Positions 8,106 to 16,898 of a stretch of 64,000 bases of DNA are shown here, piece by piece (within the stretch, counting starts at the first letter, position 1; every line of letters starts with the position of its first letter). The stretch is from the NCBI RefSeq assembly GCF_003182275.1, contig NZ_QGTR01000001.1:1160215-1224214 (forward strand), read 5' to 3'. The DNA is from Hoeflea marina (GTDB taxonomy: Bacteria; Pseudomonadota; Alphaproteobacteria; Rhizobiales; Rhizobiaceae). The notes under the pieces were generated by a model. It did no database searches, was not told where the DNA came from, and was given only the letters and a program-made list of their open reading frames with translations. A program made the position numbers and the translations under genes.

Positions 8106-9731
8106 TTGACCACATTTGCTGACCTTGGCTTGAGCCAAAAAGTCCTTTCCGCTGTTACCGATGCCGGTTACACGATACCGACGCCGATCCAGGAAGGTGC
8201 CATTCCGCCGGCGCTCGAGCGCCGCGACATCCTCGGCACCGCGCAGACGGGAACGGGCAAGACCGCCTCGTTCGTTCTGCCGATGCTGACCCTGCTCGAG
8301 AACGGGCGCGCCCGCGCCCGCATGCCGCGCACTCTGATTCTAGAGCCGACGCGCGAACTGGCCGCCCAGGTGGCCGAGAATTTCGAAAAATATGGCAAGA
8401 ACCACAAGCTCAACGTCGCCCTGCTGATCGGCGGCGTCTCCTTTGACGACCAGAACCGCAAGCTCGAGCGCGGCGCTGACGTGCTCATTGCCACGCCCGG
8501 CCGCCTGCTCGACCATTGCGAGCGCGGCAAGCTGCTGATGACGGGCGTCGAGATCCTCGTCATCGATGAGGCCGACCGCATGCTCGACATGGGCTTCATC
8601 CCGGACATCGAGCGCATCGTCAAGCTGATCCCCTTCACCCGCCAGACCCTTTTCTTCTCGGCCACCATGCCGCCGGAGATCCAGAAGCTGGCCGATCGCT
8701 TCCTGCAGAACCCGGCGCGCATCGAGACAGCAAAGCGCTCCTCGGCGGCCCTCACCGTCACCCAGCGCCTGGTCTCCTGCTCGGGCAAGGACTTCGAGAA
8801 GCGCGAGACCCTGCGTGACCTCATCCGCGCCCAGACGGACCTGAAGAACGCCATCATCTTCTGCAACCGCAAGAAGGACGTCGCCGACCTGTTCCGCTCG
8901 CTCGAGCGCCACGGCTTCTCGGTCGGCGCGCTGCATGGCGACATGGACCAGCGCTCGCGCACCAACATGCTGCAGGGCTTCAAGGACAACGAGATCACCC
9001 TGCTGGTGGCCTCCGATGTCGCCGCCCGCGGCCTCGACATCCCCGATGTCAGCCACGTCTTCAACTTCGACGTTCCCACCCACGCGGAGGATTACATCCA
9101 CCGCATCGGCCGCACCGGCCGCGCCGGCCGCTCGGGCGCATCGTTCACACTGGCGACACGTCGCGAGAGTAAATATGTCGATGCCATCGAATCTCTGCTC
9201 GGCATGAAGATCGAGTGGCTCAACGAGATGGTTGTGCCCGACGCTGAGGATGACAAGCCGAAGCGTGGCCGTGGTCGTGGTGGCAAGTCCACCGAGAAGC
9301 AGGAAAAGAAAGCGGAACCCGTGCAAGCAGCAGTCGAAGCCGTCGCCGTGGATGACAACACCGAGGTCAAGGCCAGGCCGGCCCGCGCCCGGCGCTCCGG
9401 CAAGGCGAAGACCGAAGCCGCGGCAGCACCCGCTGCCGCCCAGCCAGCAGCTGAAACTGCAGTGCCGGTTGCAGCCATGGCCGCCAATGCCAACGAGGAT
9501 CCGTCAGCCGCCGCGCAGCCTGTCGTCTCCGCGCCGGTCCGGATCGATGAAACCCCGGTCCGCGAACGCAACCGCCCCGCCAATCACCAGGCAGCGCCGC
9601 ACGACCACCATGCCAATGACGACCGGCATCGCCAGCGTCGCGGCGGTCGCGACAATTCCGACCGCGAGCCGTCACCTGTCGGCTTCGGCGACGAGATTCC
9701 CGCCTTCATGATGGTCAGCGGCGTCATCTGA
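8106..9731 (+). CDS. rhlE: DEAD-box ATP-dependent RNA helicase (RhlE-type)
   Basis: This 541-aa RNA helicase has all family motifs in order: PTPIQ (Q motif), AQTGTGKT (I), PTRELAAQ (Ia), TPGR, DEAD (II), SAT (III) and HRIGRTGRAG (VI). The catalytic core ends near residue 380. A charged, Ala/Pro-rich tail of about 150 residues follows, with basic and GRGRGG-like patches expected to bind RNA. The family helps rRNA maturation and mRNA turnover, notably in the cold. The start is TTG at 8106: the conserved opening LTTFADLGLS begins there and no ATG or GTG fits. It is monocistronic, closed by a strong terminator. Confidence 0.93.
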   Translation: MTTFADLGLSQKVLSAVTDAGYTIPTPIQEGAIPPALERRDILGTAQTGTGKTASFVLPMLTLLENGRARARMPRTLILEPTRELAAQVAENFEKYGKNHKLNVALLIGGVSFDDQNRKLERGADVLIATPGRLLDHCERGKLLMTGVEILVIDEADRMLDMGFIPDIERIVKLIPFTRQTLFFSATMPPEIQKLADRFLQNPARIETAKRSSAALTVTQRLVSCSGKDFEKRETLRDLIRAQTDLKNAIIFCNRKKDVADLFRSLERHGFSVGALHGDMDQRSRTNMLQGFKDNEITLLVASDVAARGLDIPDVSHVFNFDVPTHAEDYIHRIGRTGRAGRSGASFTLATRRESKYVDAIESLLGMKIEWLNEMVVPDAEDDKPKRGRGRGGKSTEKQEKKAEPVQAAVEAVAVDDNTEVKARPARARRSGKAKTEAAAAPAAAQPAAETAVPVAAMAANANEDPSAAAQPVVSAPVRIDETPVRERNRPANHQAAPHDHHANDDRHRQRRGGRDNSDREPSPVGFGDEIPAFMMVSGVI

Positions 9732-9780
9732 GCCGATTCGGTTCGGACCTGACCCGACTGACGGTCGGTAGCACGAATTC

Positions 9781-9816
9781 AAACGGCCGCGGCTGACCAA
9801 GCCGCGGCCGTTTCGA
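9781..9816 (+). terminator. Intrinsic terminator after rhlE
   Basis: There is a perfect 14-bp stem (9781-9794 with 9800-9813), a 5-base loop GACCA, and a short T run in the 3' arm. It separates rhlE from the convergent TfoX-N gene and, being flanked by A and T runs, may work in both directions. Confidence 0.85.
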
Positions 9817-9854
9817 TTCCGCGAACCCGTCCCCGTCCATGCGCCCCGCAATCG

Positions 9855-10172
9855 CTAAGTCTTCGCCCTCAGCGCCGCCTGCCATGCAAGGGCGACCCAG
9901 GCGGCGAGTTCGTCCGGATCATCGAGGGCGGCGTCGGGGATCGACCAGTACGGCATCGCCACCCGCTTGCCCTTGCCGTCATAGGTCCACTGTACCGCCC
10001 CTGCCTCGGCGAAGGCCGGTCCGGACACCGCATCAGCCTTGAGCAGGATGTCGCCCTGGTACTCGATCGCGAGAATCCGGCCCTGATGATAGATGCCCTT
10101 GCCGCCGAACATCCGCTTGATGGTGACGGGGCCGAGGCTCGAGAACAGGTCGAGAATGGCGTCATTGTTCAT
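9855..10172 (-). CDS. TfoX N-terminal domain protein
   Basis: This 105-aa protein has a TfoX/Sxy N-terminal domain (opening MNNDAILDLFSSLG, then IKRMFGGKGIYHQG) and no TfoX C-terminal domain. Stand-alone TfoX-N proteins are widespread in alphaproteobacteria and have no firm function; a role in competence should not be assumed. The ATG at 10172 overlaps the end of the upstream MoeA/MocA fusion gene by 11 bases, so it is probably the last gene of that operon. Confidence 0.82.
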   Translation of the reverse strand: MNNDAILDLFSSLGPVTIKRMFGGKGIYHQGRILAIEYQGDILLKADAVSGPAFAEAGAVQWTYDGKGKRVAMPYWSIPDAALDDPDELAAWVALAWQAALRAKT

Positions 10173-11799
10173 GGCGGGGCGCTCCGCTTTCCGTCACGCC
10201 GCCGGCAGCGCGCACCGCATCCGGCGTATCCACGTCGAGCCGTGCGGCCGGTCCGATTTCGACATCGAGCACCGGAAAGGCACCGGCGTCGATGATGGCC
10301 CGGGCGCCGACATCGCCGTCAAGCAGGGTGAGCGCGGCGAAGGCCTTGCGCGGCAGGATCACCGGATTGCCGCGGCGTTCGCCGTCGCAGGCGCGCACGA
10401 TGTTCTCGCCGCCGCTGTCGGCAAACGCGGCGATGAGCATGTTGAGATGGTCCGAGGTCAGTGCCGGCATGTCGCCGAGCAAAATCAGCGCGCCGCCTGC
10501 CTCCGGGGGAAGCGCGGCCACACCGGCCTTCAGCGAGGACGCCATGCCGCTGGCGTGGCGGGGGTTGGGGACGATGGTCAGCTTAAGGCCTTCGAGGGCC
10601 GAGGCGATCGCCTCGGAACGATGACCGGTGACCACCACCGTCCCGCCGGCGCCCGACGCAAGCGCCGTGCGCGCCATGCGCCGGATGAGGGGTTCGCCGT
10701 CGAATTCGGCCAGCAGCTTGTGGCCGGCGCCCTCGCCCATGCGGCTCGCTCGTCCCGCGGCCAGAAGCACGACACCCACCCCGCCTGCGGTCCTGGCGCG
10801 CTTGCCTTGTCGCGGCTGCGGCCGCGAGGGAATCTCCATGAGCAATCCGCCAACGCCCATGCCTGCCATGTCCGCCGAGGAGGGCGTCTCTCCGGCGAGT
10901 ATCCGCGCCAGAACCCAGTCGAAACCGTTTTCCTTCGGGCTGCGCGCGCAGCCCGGCGCGCCGATCACCGGCACCCGGCCCACCGAGCCGAGCACGAGCA
11001 GATTGCCCGGATCGACCGGCATGCCGACGCGCTCGACCACGCCGCCGGCATCGCGGATTGCCTGCGGGATCACGTCGGCGCCATCGGTCACGGCAGAAGC
11101 GCCGAAGACGACGACGAGATCGAGGCTTTCCGCCATGCGGCGGATCTCCGCCGCCACCGCTTCCGCGCGGTGGGGCACCCGCACTTCTTCGACCAGGTCC
11201 GATCCGGACATCGAAAGCCGTGCCGCGATCAGGTCGCGCGTCTTGTCCATCACCGCGGGCTTCAGCGTCGGAAGTTCGGTTGCCACCAGGCCTGCGCGCA
11301 CCGACCGGTATGGCCGCACGGCGGCAAGGCCCCGGGCGGCAATCGCCGCCTCGGCCCTGGCCAGCGATGCGCCGGACACCGCCAGAGGAATGATCTTGAT
11401 GGTCGCCACCATGTCGTCCCGGGCGACGCTCGAGCGGTCATTGAGGCAGGCGAAGGTGATGGCGGGATCGACGGCGTTGAAGGCGTCGACCAGTCCGCGG
11501 TCGGCCCGGAACAGGCCCGCATGTCCCGCATGCAGGTTGACGCGCCCGGTCGCGGCCGCCGCCGCGCGAATTCCGTCGCCGGCAAAGGCCGCCCCCAGTG
11601 CCGCAGCGGCGGCGTCCTCCCCGACATCGCCGGGTTCAAGCACCGCCGCGATCACCTCGGTCTGGCCGGCCGCGGCGAGAATGGCGATCTCGGCGCCGGT
11701 GAGCACATGTCCCTTCTTCAGTCGGGTGTCGCCGACAGAGAGCGAATGGGCCAGAATGGCGCCTGAAGCATCTGCGAGCGGCAGCGGTCCGAAACGCAC
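10162..11799 (-). CDS. Fused molybdopterin-binding (MoeA/MogA-like) and MocA-type nucleotidyltransferase protein
   Basis: This 545-aa two-domain protein has an N-terminal half (about 1-340) that is a MoCF/molybdopterin-binding-like domain (VVFGASAVTDGADVIP, then GAPGCARSPKENGFD). The C-terminal 200 residues form a MobA/MocA nucleotidyltransferase (VVLLAAGRASRMGEG with the G-x-A-x-R-M-G loop, then LLGDMPAL). MocA-type enzymes add CMP to molybdopterin to make the cytosine-dinucleotide cofactor of xanthine-oxidase-family enzymes. GTG at 11799 is chosen: it lies one base after the TAA of the XdhC gene, has GACGAGG before it, and opens VRFGPLPL like relatives. The context of XdhC, CoxE and CoxD genes supports Mo-hydroxylase maturation. 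Confidence 0.85.
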   Translation of the reverse strand: MRFGPLPLADASGAILAHSLSVGDTRLKKGHVLTGAEIAILAAAGQTEVIAAVLEPGDVGEDAAAAALGAAFAGDGIRAAAAATGRVNLHAGHAGLFRADRGLVDAFNAVDPAITFACLNDRSSVARDDMVATIKIIPLAVSGASLARAEAAIAARGLAAVRPYRSVRAGLVATELPTLKPAVMDKTRDLIAARLSMSGSDLVEEVRVPHRAEAVAAEIRRMAESLDLVVVFGASAVTDGADVIPQAIRDAGGVVERVGMPVDPGNLLVLGSVGRVPVIGAPGCARSPKENGFDWVLARILAGETPSSADMAGMGVGGLLMEIPSRPQPRQGKRARTAGGVGVVLLAAGRASRMGEGAGHKLLAEFDGEPLIRRMARTALASGAGGTVVVTGHRSEAIASALEGLKLTIVPNPRHASGMASSLKAGVAALPPEAGGALILLGDMPALTSDHLNMLIAAFADSGGENIVRACDGERRGNPVILPRKAFAALTLLDGDVGARAIIDAGAFPVLDVEIGPAARLDVDTPDAVRAAGGVTESGAPRHEQ

Positions 11800-11800
11800 C

Positions 11801-12511
11801 TTACGCCTCGTCCCGGGCCGGCACAGCAGCAGGAGTCCGCTGGCGCAGCGCGGCGACCACCTGGGCCAGGATCGCCACCGCGATCTCCGGCGGATTGGCC
11901 GCACCGATGTCCAGCCCGATCGGGGCCGCGATCCGACCGATCAGGCTGGCAGCAAGACCGGCCTCGCCGAGCCTGTCGACCCGCCTTGCATGGGTCTTCT
12001 TCGAGCCCAGCGCGCCGATGTAGAAGCAGCCCGCCCGCAGGGCCTCAATCAGCGGAAAGTCGTCGATCTTCGGGTCGTGGGTAACGGCCACCAGCGCGGT
12101 GAAGGCGTCCAGCGGCCGCTCCTTGAGCGCATCCTCGGGCCAGTCGTCCGCCAGATCCGTGCCCTCGAACCGCTCAGGCGTCGCGAAGGCCGTGCGCGGG
12201 TCGATGACCAGCACGTCGAACCCCGCCATTCGCGCCATCGGCGCGAGCACCTGGGATATGTGCACCGCCCCGATGATCACCAGCCGGGCCGGCGGCACAT
12301 GCACATTGAGGAAGAACTCGCGCCCCTCGACCGAGGCCAGTCCGGACTTGCCGGTGCGGAACGCCGCCTCGAGCGCGGCGCCGAGATCGCCCGCCACCGC
12401 ATCGCCCTTGTGCACCAGCCGGTCGCGTCCGTCGCCAAGATCAGTGACGGCGATGACCGCCTTGCGTTCGCGACGGGCCGCATTGAGTTTCTTGAGCAGA
12501 TTCGGGTCCAT
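11801..12511 (-). CDS. XdhC/CoxF family Mo-hydroxylase maturation protein, C-terminal-domain type
   Basis: This 236-aa protein has an XdhC Rossmann domain in its second half (VIIGAVHISQVLAPMARMAG and FYIGALGSKKTHARR). XdhC proteins bind the molybdenum cofactor, help its sulfuration and insert it into Mo-hydroxylases. ATG at 12511 overlaps the stop of the upstream small XdhC gene by one base (TGATG), indicating coupled translation. The two together equal one normal XdhC, in a split form seen in cox-type clusters. Confidence 0.85.
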   Translation of the reverse strand: MDPNLLKKLNAARRERKAVIAVTDLGDGRDRLVHKGDAVAGDLGAALEAAFRTGKSGLASVEGREFFLNVHVPPARLVIIGAVHISQVLAPMARMAGFDVLVIDPRTAFATPERFEGTDLADDWPEDALKERPLDAFTALVAVTHDPKIDDFPLIEALRAGCFYIGALGSKKTHARRVDRLGEAGLAASLIGRIAAPIGLDIGAANPPEIAVAILAQVVAALRQRTPAAVPARDEA

Positions 12512-12846
12512 CAGCCGACACGCTCCACATAGACGCGGATGCGGCCGCCGCAGGATAGGCCCACGCGCCATGCGGTTTCGTCGGCGACGCCAAAATCGAG
12601 CATGCGCGGCTCGCCGCTCGAAATCACGTCCGCCGCCTCGCTGATCACCGCGCCTTCGACGCAGCCGCCCGAGACGGAGCCTGCAAAATTTCCCTCAGCG
12701 TCGATGACCAGATGGCTTCCCACCGGGCGCGGCGCCGAGCCCCACGTCTCCACCACGGTGGCCACCGCCACGTCGCGGCCGGCGAGCATCCAGCTTTCCG
12801 CCGTTGCCAGCGGATCAAGTGTCTCAAGATTGGTTTCGGTCGTCAT
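12511..12846 (-). CDS. Small XdhC/CoxI N-terminal domain protein
   Basis: This 111-aa protein carries only the XdhC_CoxI N-terminal domain, with the motifs ATVVETWGSAPRPVGSH, SGGCVEGAV and GLSCGGRIRV; the two Cys-containing loops are conserved in the family. ATG at 12846 has an excellent ribosome-binding site (GGGAGG). A longer frame to 13038 would overlap the upstream CoxE-like gene and is not family-like. It likely works with the next gene product as a two-subunit XdhC. Confidence 0.83.
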   Translation of the reverse strand: MTTETNLETLDPLATAESWMLAGRDVAVATVVETWGSAPRPVGSHLVIDAEGNFAGSVSGGCVEGAVISEAADVISSGEPRMLDFGVADETAWRVGLSCGGRIRVYVERVG

Positions 12847-12898
12847 CTCGGCCTCCCGAATGGTCTGCTCGTTGTATATGGCGCCTGCCGCCACCCGC

Positions 12899-14152
12899 TT
12901 ACAAGGTCCCCGCGAGATAGCGGCGCGGATCGGCGTCATGGGTACGGCTGTCGCCAAGCGCTGCCACCAGATCAGCCATCGCCTCGATATTGTGCACGGC
13001 GCGGAACTCGTCGACATGACCGAGAATGCTGCGCACACCGCGGGCGCGCGCCTCGAAACCGTCGAAACGCAGCAGCGGGTTGAGCCAGATCAGCCGCCGG
13101 CAGGAACGGTGCAGCCGGTCGATCTCTGCATCGAGCGCATCAATGGAATCGCGCTCCAGCCCGTCGGTGATCAGGATGACGATGGCGCCCTGCCCCAGCA
13201 CGCGCCGCGACCACAGCCGGTTGAACTCGTTGAGCGCCTCGCCGATGCGGGTGCCGCCCGACCAGTCGCGCACTGAGCCGACACACTGGTCGACCGCCTC
13301 GTCGGGGTCCTTGTTGCGCATCTGCCGGGTGATGTTGGTCAGCCGCGTGCCGAACAGGAAGGTGTGCACACCGCGCCGGTTTTCGCTCAGCACATGCATG
13401 AAATGCAGGAAGATCCGCGTGTACTGGCTCATCGAGCCGGAAATGTCGGCGAGAATCACCAGCGGCGGATGCACCTTCCGCTTCTTGCGGAAGCGCGGCA
13501 GGATCAGATCGCCACCGGTGCGCATCGCAGCCCGCATCGTCGCCCGCGGATCGATTCGCGCCGCCGACGGGCTCATCCGGTAGCGTCGCGTCTCGACTTG
13601 GTCGAATGGCAGCGTCAGCCGGGCGATGGCGCGCTTGGCCTCGGCCAGCTCGGACGCCGTCATCTGTGCAAAATCCTGGCTGCGCAGCACCTCGTTGCCG
13701 GAACTGGTCTGGCGCGCATCGATTTCGATCTCCGGTTTTTCCTCCGGCGGTCGATTCTTCTCGCGACCTTCGAACAGCGCCTGGCTCACCCGGGTCTCGC
13801 CGGCCTTGAGTTTTTCCTTCTCGCGGTTGTCGGGCGCCACCGGCGAAAACATAGCGATCATCTTCTCGACCAGATCGCGCGAACGCCAGAACAGCCGGAA
13901 CGCCTGATCGAATACCGCGCGGTCCTCGCGCCGCTTGACGAAGACCGAATGCAGTATCCAGTAGAATTCCTCGCGGCTGCCGATGCCGGCGATCCGCACC
14001 GCATCGACTGCGTCTCGCGTCGAAGCCGGCCCCAGTTTCATGCCGGCTTTACGCAGGATACGGGAGAAAAACACGATATTGTCGGCCAGCCGCCCGTCCA
14101 CCACCACTTCCGGCTCGGTCCGGCCACCAACCGGTGTTGCCGCCTCAACCAT
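12899..14152 (-). CDS. coxE: VWA-domain protein, CoxE-like
   Basis: This protein of about 417 aa has a C-terminal von Willebrand A domain with an intact metal-ion-dependent adhesion site: DISGSMS (about 236), GGTRIGEAL and ITDGLERD. CoxE pairs with the MoxR ATPase CoxD in maturing the active site of CO-dehydrogenase-type Mo enzymes. ATG at 14152 overlaps the MoxR stop by one base (TGATG); a GTG at 14155 is an alternative. The upstream moxR gene supplies the expected AAA+ partner. Confidence 0.88.
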   Translation of the reverse strand: MVEAATPVGGRTEPEVVVDGRLADNIVFFSRILRKAGMKLGPASTRDAVDAVRIAGIGSREEFYWILHSVFVKRREDRAVFDQAFRLFWRSRDLVEKMIAMFSPVAPDNREKEKLKAGETRVSQALFEGREKNRPPEEKPEIEIDARQTSSGNEVLRSQDFAQMTASELAEAKRAIARLTLPFDQVETRRYRMSPSAARIDPRATMRAAMRTGGDLILPRFRKKRKVHPPLVILADISGSMSQYTRIFLHFMHVLSENRRGVHTFLFGTRLTNITRQMRNKDPDEAVDQCVGSVRDWSGGTRIGEALNEFNRLWSRRVLGQGAIVILITDGLERDSIDALDAEIDRLHRSCRRLIWLNPLLRFDGFEARARGVRSILGHVDEFRAVHNIEAMADLVAALGDSRTHDADPRRYLAGTL

Positions 14153-15078
14153 CACTCGGCCGCGGCCAGCTCGGCCTTCACATCGCTCAGGAGCTTGGCC
14201 CCGGCGCTGCCCTGGATGCGGGCGATGTCGTCCTGGTATTTGAGCAGCGTGCCGATCGTGTCCGACACCGTCTCGGGATCCAGCGCCAGCCGGTCAAGCT
14301 CGGTGAGCGCCGTGGCCCAGTCGATGGTTTCGGCAACGCCGGGGCTCTTGAAGAGATCCATCTGCCTGAGCTTCTGCACATAGGCCACAATCTGCTCGGA
14401 CAGATCCGCGCTGCAGCCCGGCGCCTTGCGGCGGACAATTTCCAACTCGACATCCGCCGTCGGGTAATCCACCCAATGATAGAGACAGCGGCGCTTGAGC
14501 GCATCGTGGATTTCGCGGGTGCGGTTGGTGGTGATGATGACGATCGGCGGTTCCTCGGCCTTGATGGTGCCGAGTTCGGGAATGGTCACCTGGTAGTCGG
14601 AGAGGATTTCCAGCAGGAACGCCTCGAAGGCCTCGTCGGTGCGGTCGAGCTCGTCGATCAGGAACACCGGCGCCCTGCCGCCCGTACCCTCGAGTGCCTG
14701 CAGCACCGGTCGGCGGATCAGGTGCCGCTCGGAAAAGATGTTGCGCTCGATCGCGTCGCGATCGCCCACGCCGGTGGCCTCGGCCAGCCGGATTTCCAGC
14801 ATCTGCGCCGGGTAGTTCCATTCATAGACCGCCGAGGACACGTCCAGGCCTTCATAGCACTGCAGCCGGATCAGTGGGCGGTCGAGCGCCTTGGCCAGCA
14901 CCTTGGCGATCTCGGTCTTGCCGACGCCGGCCTCGCCCTCGAGAAACAGCGGCCGCTTCATCCTCAGGCTGAGGAACAGCACGGTCGCCAGCGCCCGCCC
15001 CGCCACGTAGTCGCCGGCCGACAGCATCGCCTGTGTTTCGTCGATGGATTGCGGCAGCGCGTGCGATCTCTCGGGCAT
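14152..15078 (-). CDS. coxD: MoxR-family AAA+ ATPase, CoxD-like
   Basis: This 308-aa AAA+ protein has Walker A GEAGVGKT (48-55), Walker B VFLIDELDR, and a sensor-1-type IITTNRTREI. MoxR ATPases act as chaperones with VWA proteins; CoxD is needed to build the Cu-S-Mo centre of CO dehydrogenase and related Mo-hydroxylases. Its stop overlaps the start of the CoxE-like gene, so the pair is translated together. No Mo-hydroxylase subunits lie in the window, so the client is unknown. Confidence 0.9.
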   Translation of the reverse strand: MPERSHALPQSIDETQAMLSAGDYVAGRALATVLFLSLRMKRPLFLEGEAGVGKTEIAKVLAKALDRPLIRLQCYEGLDVSSAVYEWNYPAQMLEIRLAEATGVGDRDAIERNIFSERHLIRRPVLQALEGTGGRAPVFLIDELDRTDEAFEAFLLEILSDYQVTIPELGTIKAEEPPIVIITTNRTREIHDALKRRCLYHWVDYPTADVELEIVRRKAPGCSADLSEQIVAYVQKLRQMDLFKSPGVAETIDWATALTELDRLALDPETVSDTIGTLLKYQDDIARIQGSAGAKLLSDVKAELAAAE

Positions 15079-15112
15079 GATGACTCCGGCGTTCGATGTG
15101 GTTGGGCCGAAC

Positions 15113-15607
15113 CTACAGCGCGTGATAGCCCCGGTCCAGATAGACGAGCGCCGGCGCGGGCTCGCCGATGCGGACGCCGATCACTTCGCCGAAGAGCACC
15201 GTGTGCGTGGCCATCGACTTCGAATCGATCAGCCGGCAGTCGAACACCGCCGCGGCATCGACGAGGGTCGGCGCGCCCGTGGCGATCGTGTCCCATTTGG
15301 CACGCGCGAATCGCTCATCGACATCGAGATGATTGAGCCCCGAAAAGGCGTTTGCCAGCGCTTCCTGGTCGGCCGTCAGGCTGTTGAGAGCAAAGATCCC
15401 GGATTCGTGAAACAGCGCGTTCTTGGGATTGGAGGCATTGAGACAGACGAGAACGATCCCCGGATTGTCGGAAACCGAGCAGGCCGCCGTCACCGTGACC
15501 CCGCGCCGCAGACCGTCCAGGGCGGTGGTTGCCAGCTGCACATGGCCGGCGTAACGCGCCATGGCGTCACGGTAGTGCTTTGGGTCTGTGGATCGCCTGT
15601 TCAACAC
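15113..15607 (-). CDS. Flavin reductase-like (FMN-binding) domain protein
   Basis: This 164-aa protein of the flavin reductase/HpaC fold shows GVTVTAACSVSDNPGIVLVCLN, then NPKNALFHESGIFALNSL, then HTVLFGEVIGV. Members reduce FMN or FAD with NAD(P)H and often feed two-component monooxygenases. It starts at GTG 15607 with GAGGCG before it. It lies 34 bases upstream of moxR and could head the Mo-maturation operon, although no monooxygenase partner is present. Confidence 0.82.
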   Translation of the reverse strand: MLNRRSTDPKHYRDAMARYAGHVQLATTALDGLRRGVTVTAACSVSDNPGIVLVCLNASNPKNALFHESGIFALNSLTADQEALANAFSGLNHLDVDERFARAKWDTIATGAPTLVDAAAVFDCRLIDSKSMATHTVLFGEVIGVRIGEPAPALVYLDRGYHAL

Positions 15608-15791
15608 GCATGCGCCTCATTGCCGGAATCGTCCCTCTTCCATTACATAAGAAGAATAAGGAAATCTGAAACCCCGTTCGCCCACTTTAACCGGCACCGA
15701 TCTGTCCGCGAGCCGCGAAACGGCGGATTTCGCTTGGAATCAAGCCCCTCGCCGTTCTAAAACCAGCGGACGCCGACAAGGATAAGATCGC

Positions 15792-16898
15792 ATGCTCCGC
15801 ACACTCCTGGCTGTCTTCCTGCTGCTTTCGGGCGGCCTTGCCCATGCGAGACAGCTCCATGTGGGGCTGGTGATTCCGCAGCAGGGCCCCTTCGCGGCCT
15901 TCGGCGCCCAGGCGCGCGAGGCGTTCACCGCCTGGGAACTCGCCAATCCGGGGATCTTCGCCGACACCGTTGAAGGCGATGACGACTGCACCGCGGCCAG
16001 CGGCGCCGATGCGGCTGCGGCGATGAGCGAGGCGGGCGTCGACATCATCGTCGGCTTCGTCTGCACCGAGAGCCTGGCCGCGGCCCTGCCCGTGCTGTCG
16101 GCGGAAGGCATACCGGTGATGACGCTCAGCGTCCGCGCCGACATCATTTCGGAGGAGGCCGCCCGGCTGGGCTGGAGCTTCTTCCGCCTGGCCCCGCGCG
16201 CCGGCGAGGAAGCCGAGGTGGCCTCCGACGCCATCTTCACCCTCTGGGCAGACAAGCCTTTCGCCATCATCGAGGACGGCACCATCGAGGGCCGCGAACT
16301 GGCCGAGGCGGTCCGCACGACGCTGGAAGGCCGCGGCCTCAAGCCATCCTTCGTCGACAACTACCGGCCGGGCCAGGAACGCCAGCCGAGCCTCGTCCGT
16401 CGTCTCAAGGCCGCCGGCGTCAGCCGCGTCTTTGTCGGCGGCGAACGATCCGACCTCGCCATCATCGCCCGCGACGCGAAGGAACAGGGCGTGGGGTTGC
16501 GCTTCATGGGCGGGGACGCGCTTTACGCCGCCCGCGGCGACAATCCGCTGCCGGAAGGCACACTCGCCATCGTCGCCTCCCAGTATCTTGTCGGCGCGTC
16601 GGCCGAGGAAGCCCGCGCCAGCCTGGCCAGTCTCGGCCTGATTGCCGAAGGCCTGCGCGTTCCCGCCTATGCCGCCGCCGACATCCTGGGCGCCGCCGCC
16701 TCGCGCATGCGCTTCGACGACACCTCCATCACCCAGTTCCTGCTCGACCGGCGCTTTGCCACGGCCATCGGGCCCGTAAGCTTCAACGAGCAGGGCGAAC
16801 GCCGGGAACCGGGCTTCACCCTGGCGGAATGGCGCGACGGCGCTTTCCACCGCATCAGCCCCCGTCAGGCGGCGGAAAGCGACAACCGCAGCCAATGA
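15792..16898 (+). CDS. Periplasmic binding protein, ABC-type branched-chain amino-acid family
   Basis: This 368-aa protein has a signal peptide (MLRTLLAVFLLLSGGLAHA, cut near residue 20) and a two-lobed type-1 periplasmic-binding-protein fold (LHVGLVIPQQGPF, IIVGFVCTESLAAALPVL, VFVGGERSDLAIIARDA). The ligand is not readable. No permease or ATPase gene is nearby, so it is an orphan binding protein or works with a distant transporter. Its stop overlaps the start of the S58 peptidase gene by 4 bases (ATGA), suggesting a shared substrate such as a peptide. Confidence 0.82.
   Translation: MLRTLLAVFLLLSGGLAHARQLHVGLVIPQQGPFAAFGAQAREAFTAWELANPGIFADTVEGDDDCTAASGADAAAAMSEAGVDIIVGFVCTESLAAALPVLSAEGIPVMTLSVRADIISEEAARLGWSFFRLAPRAGEEAEVASDAIFTLWADKPFAIIEDGTIEGRELAEAVRTTLEGRGLKPSFVDNYRPGQERQPSLVRRLKAAGVSRVFVGGERSDLAIIARDAKEQGVGLRFMGGDALYAARGDNPLPEGTLAIVASQYLVGASAEEARASLASLGLIAEGLRVPAYAAADILGAAASRMRFDDTSITQFLLDRRFATAIGPVSFNEQGERREPGFTLAEWRDGAFHRISPRQAAESDNRSQ

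Noticed and set aside
10093-11766. 557-codon open frame on the + strand
   Set aside because: It is antisense to the MoeA/MocA fusion gene and lacks domain motifs.
15687-16895. 402-codon open frame on the - strand
   Set aside because: It is antisense to the binding-protein gene, which has a signal peptide and family motifs.
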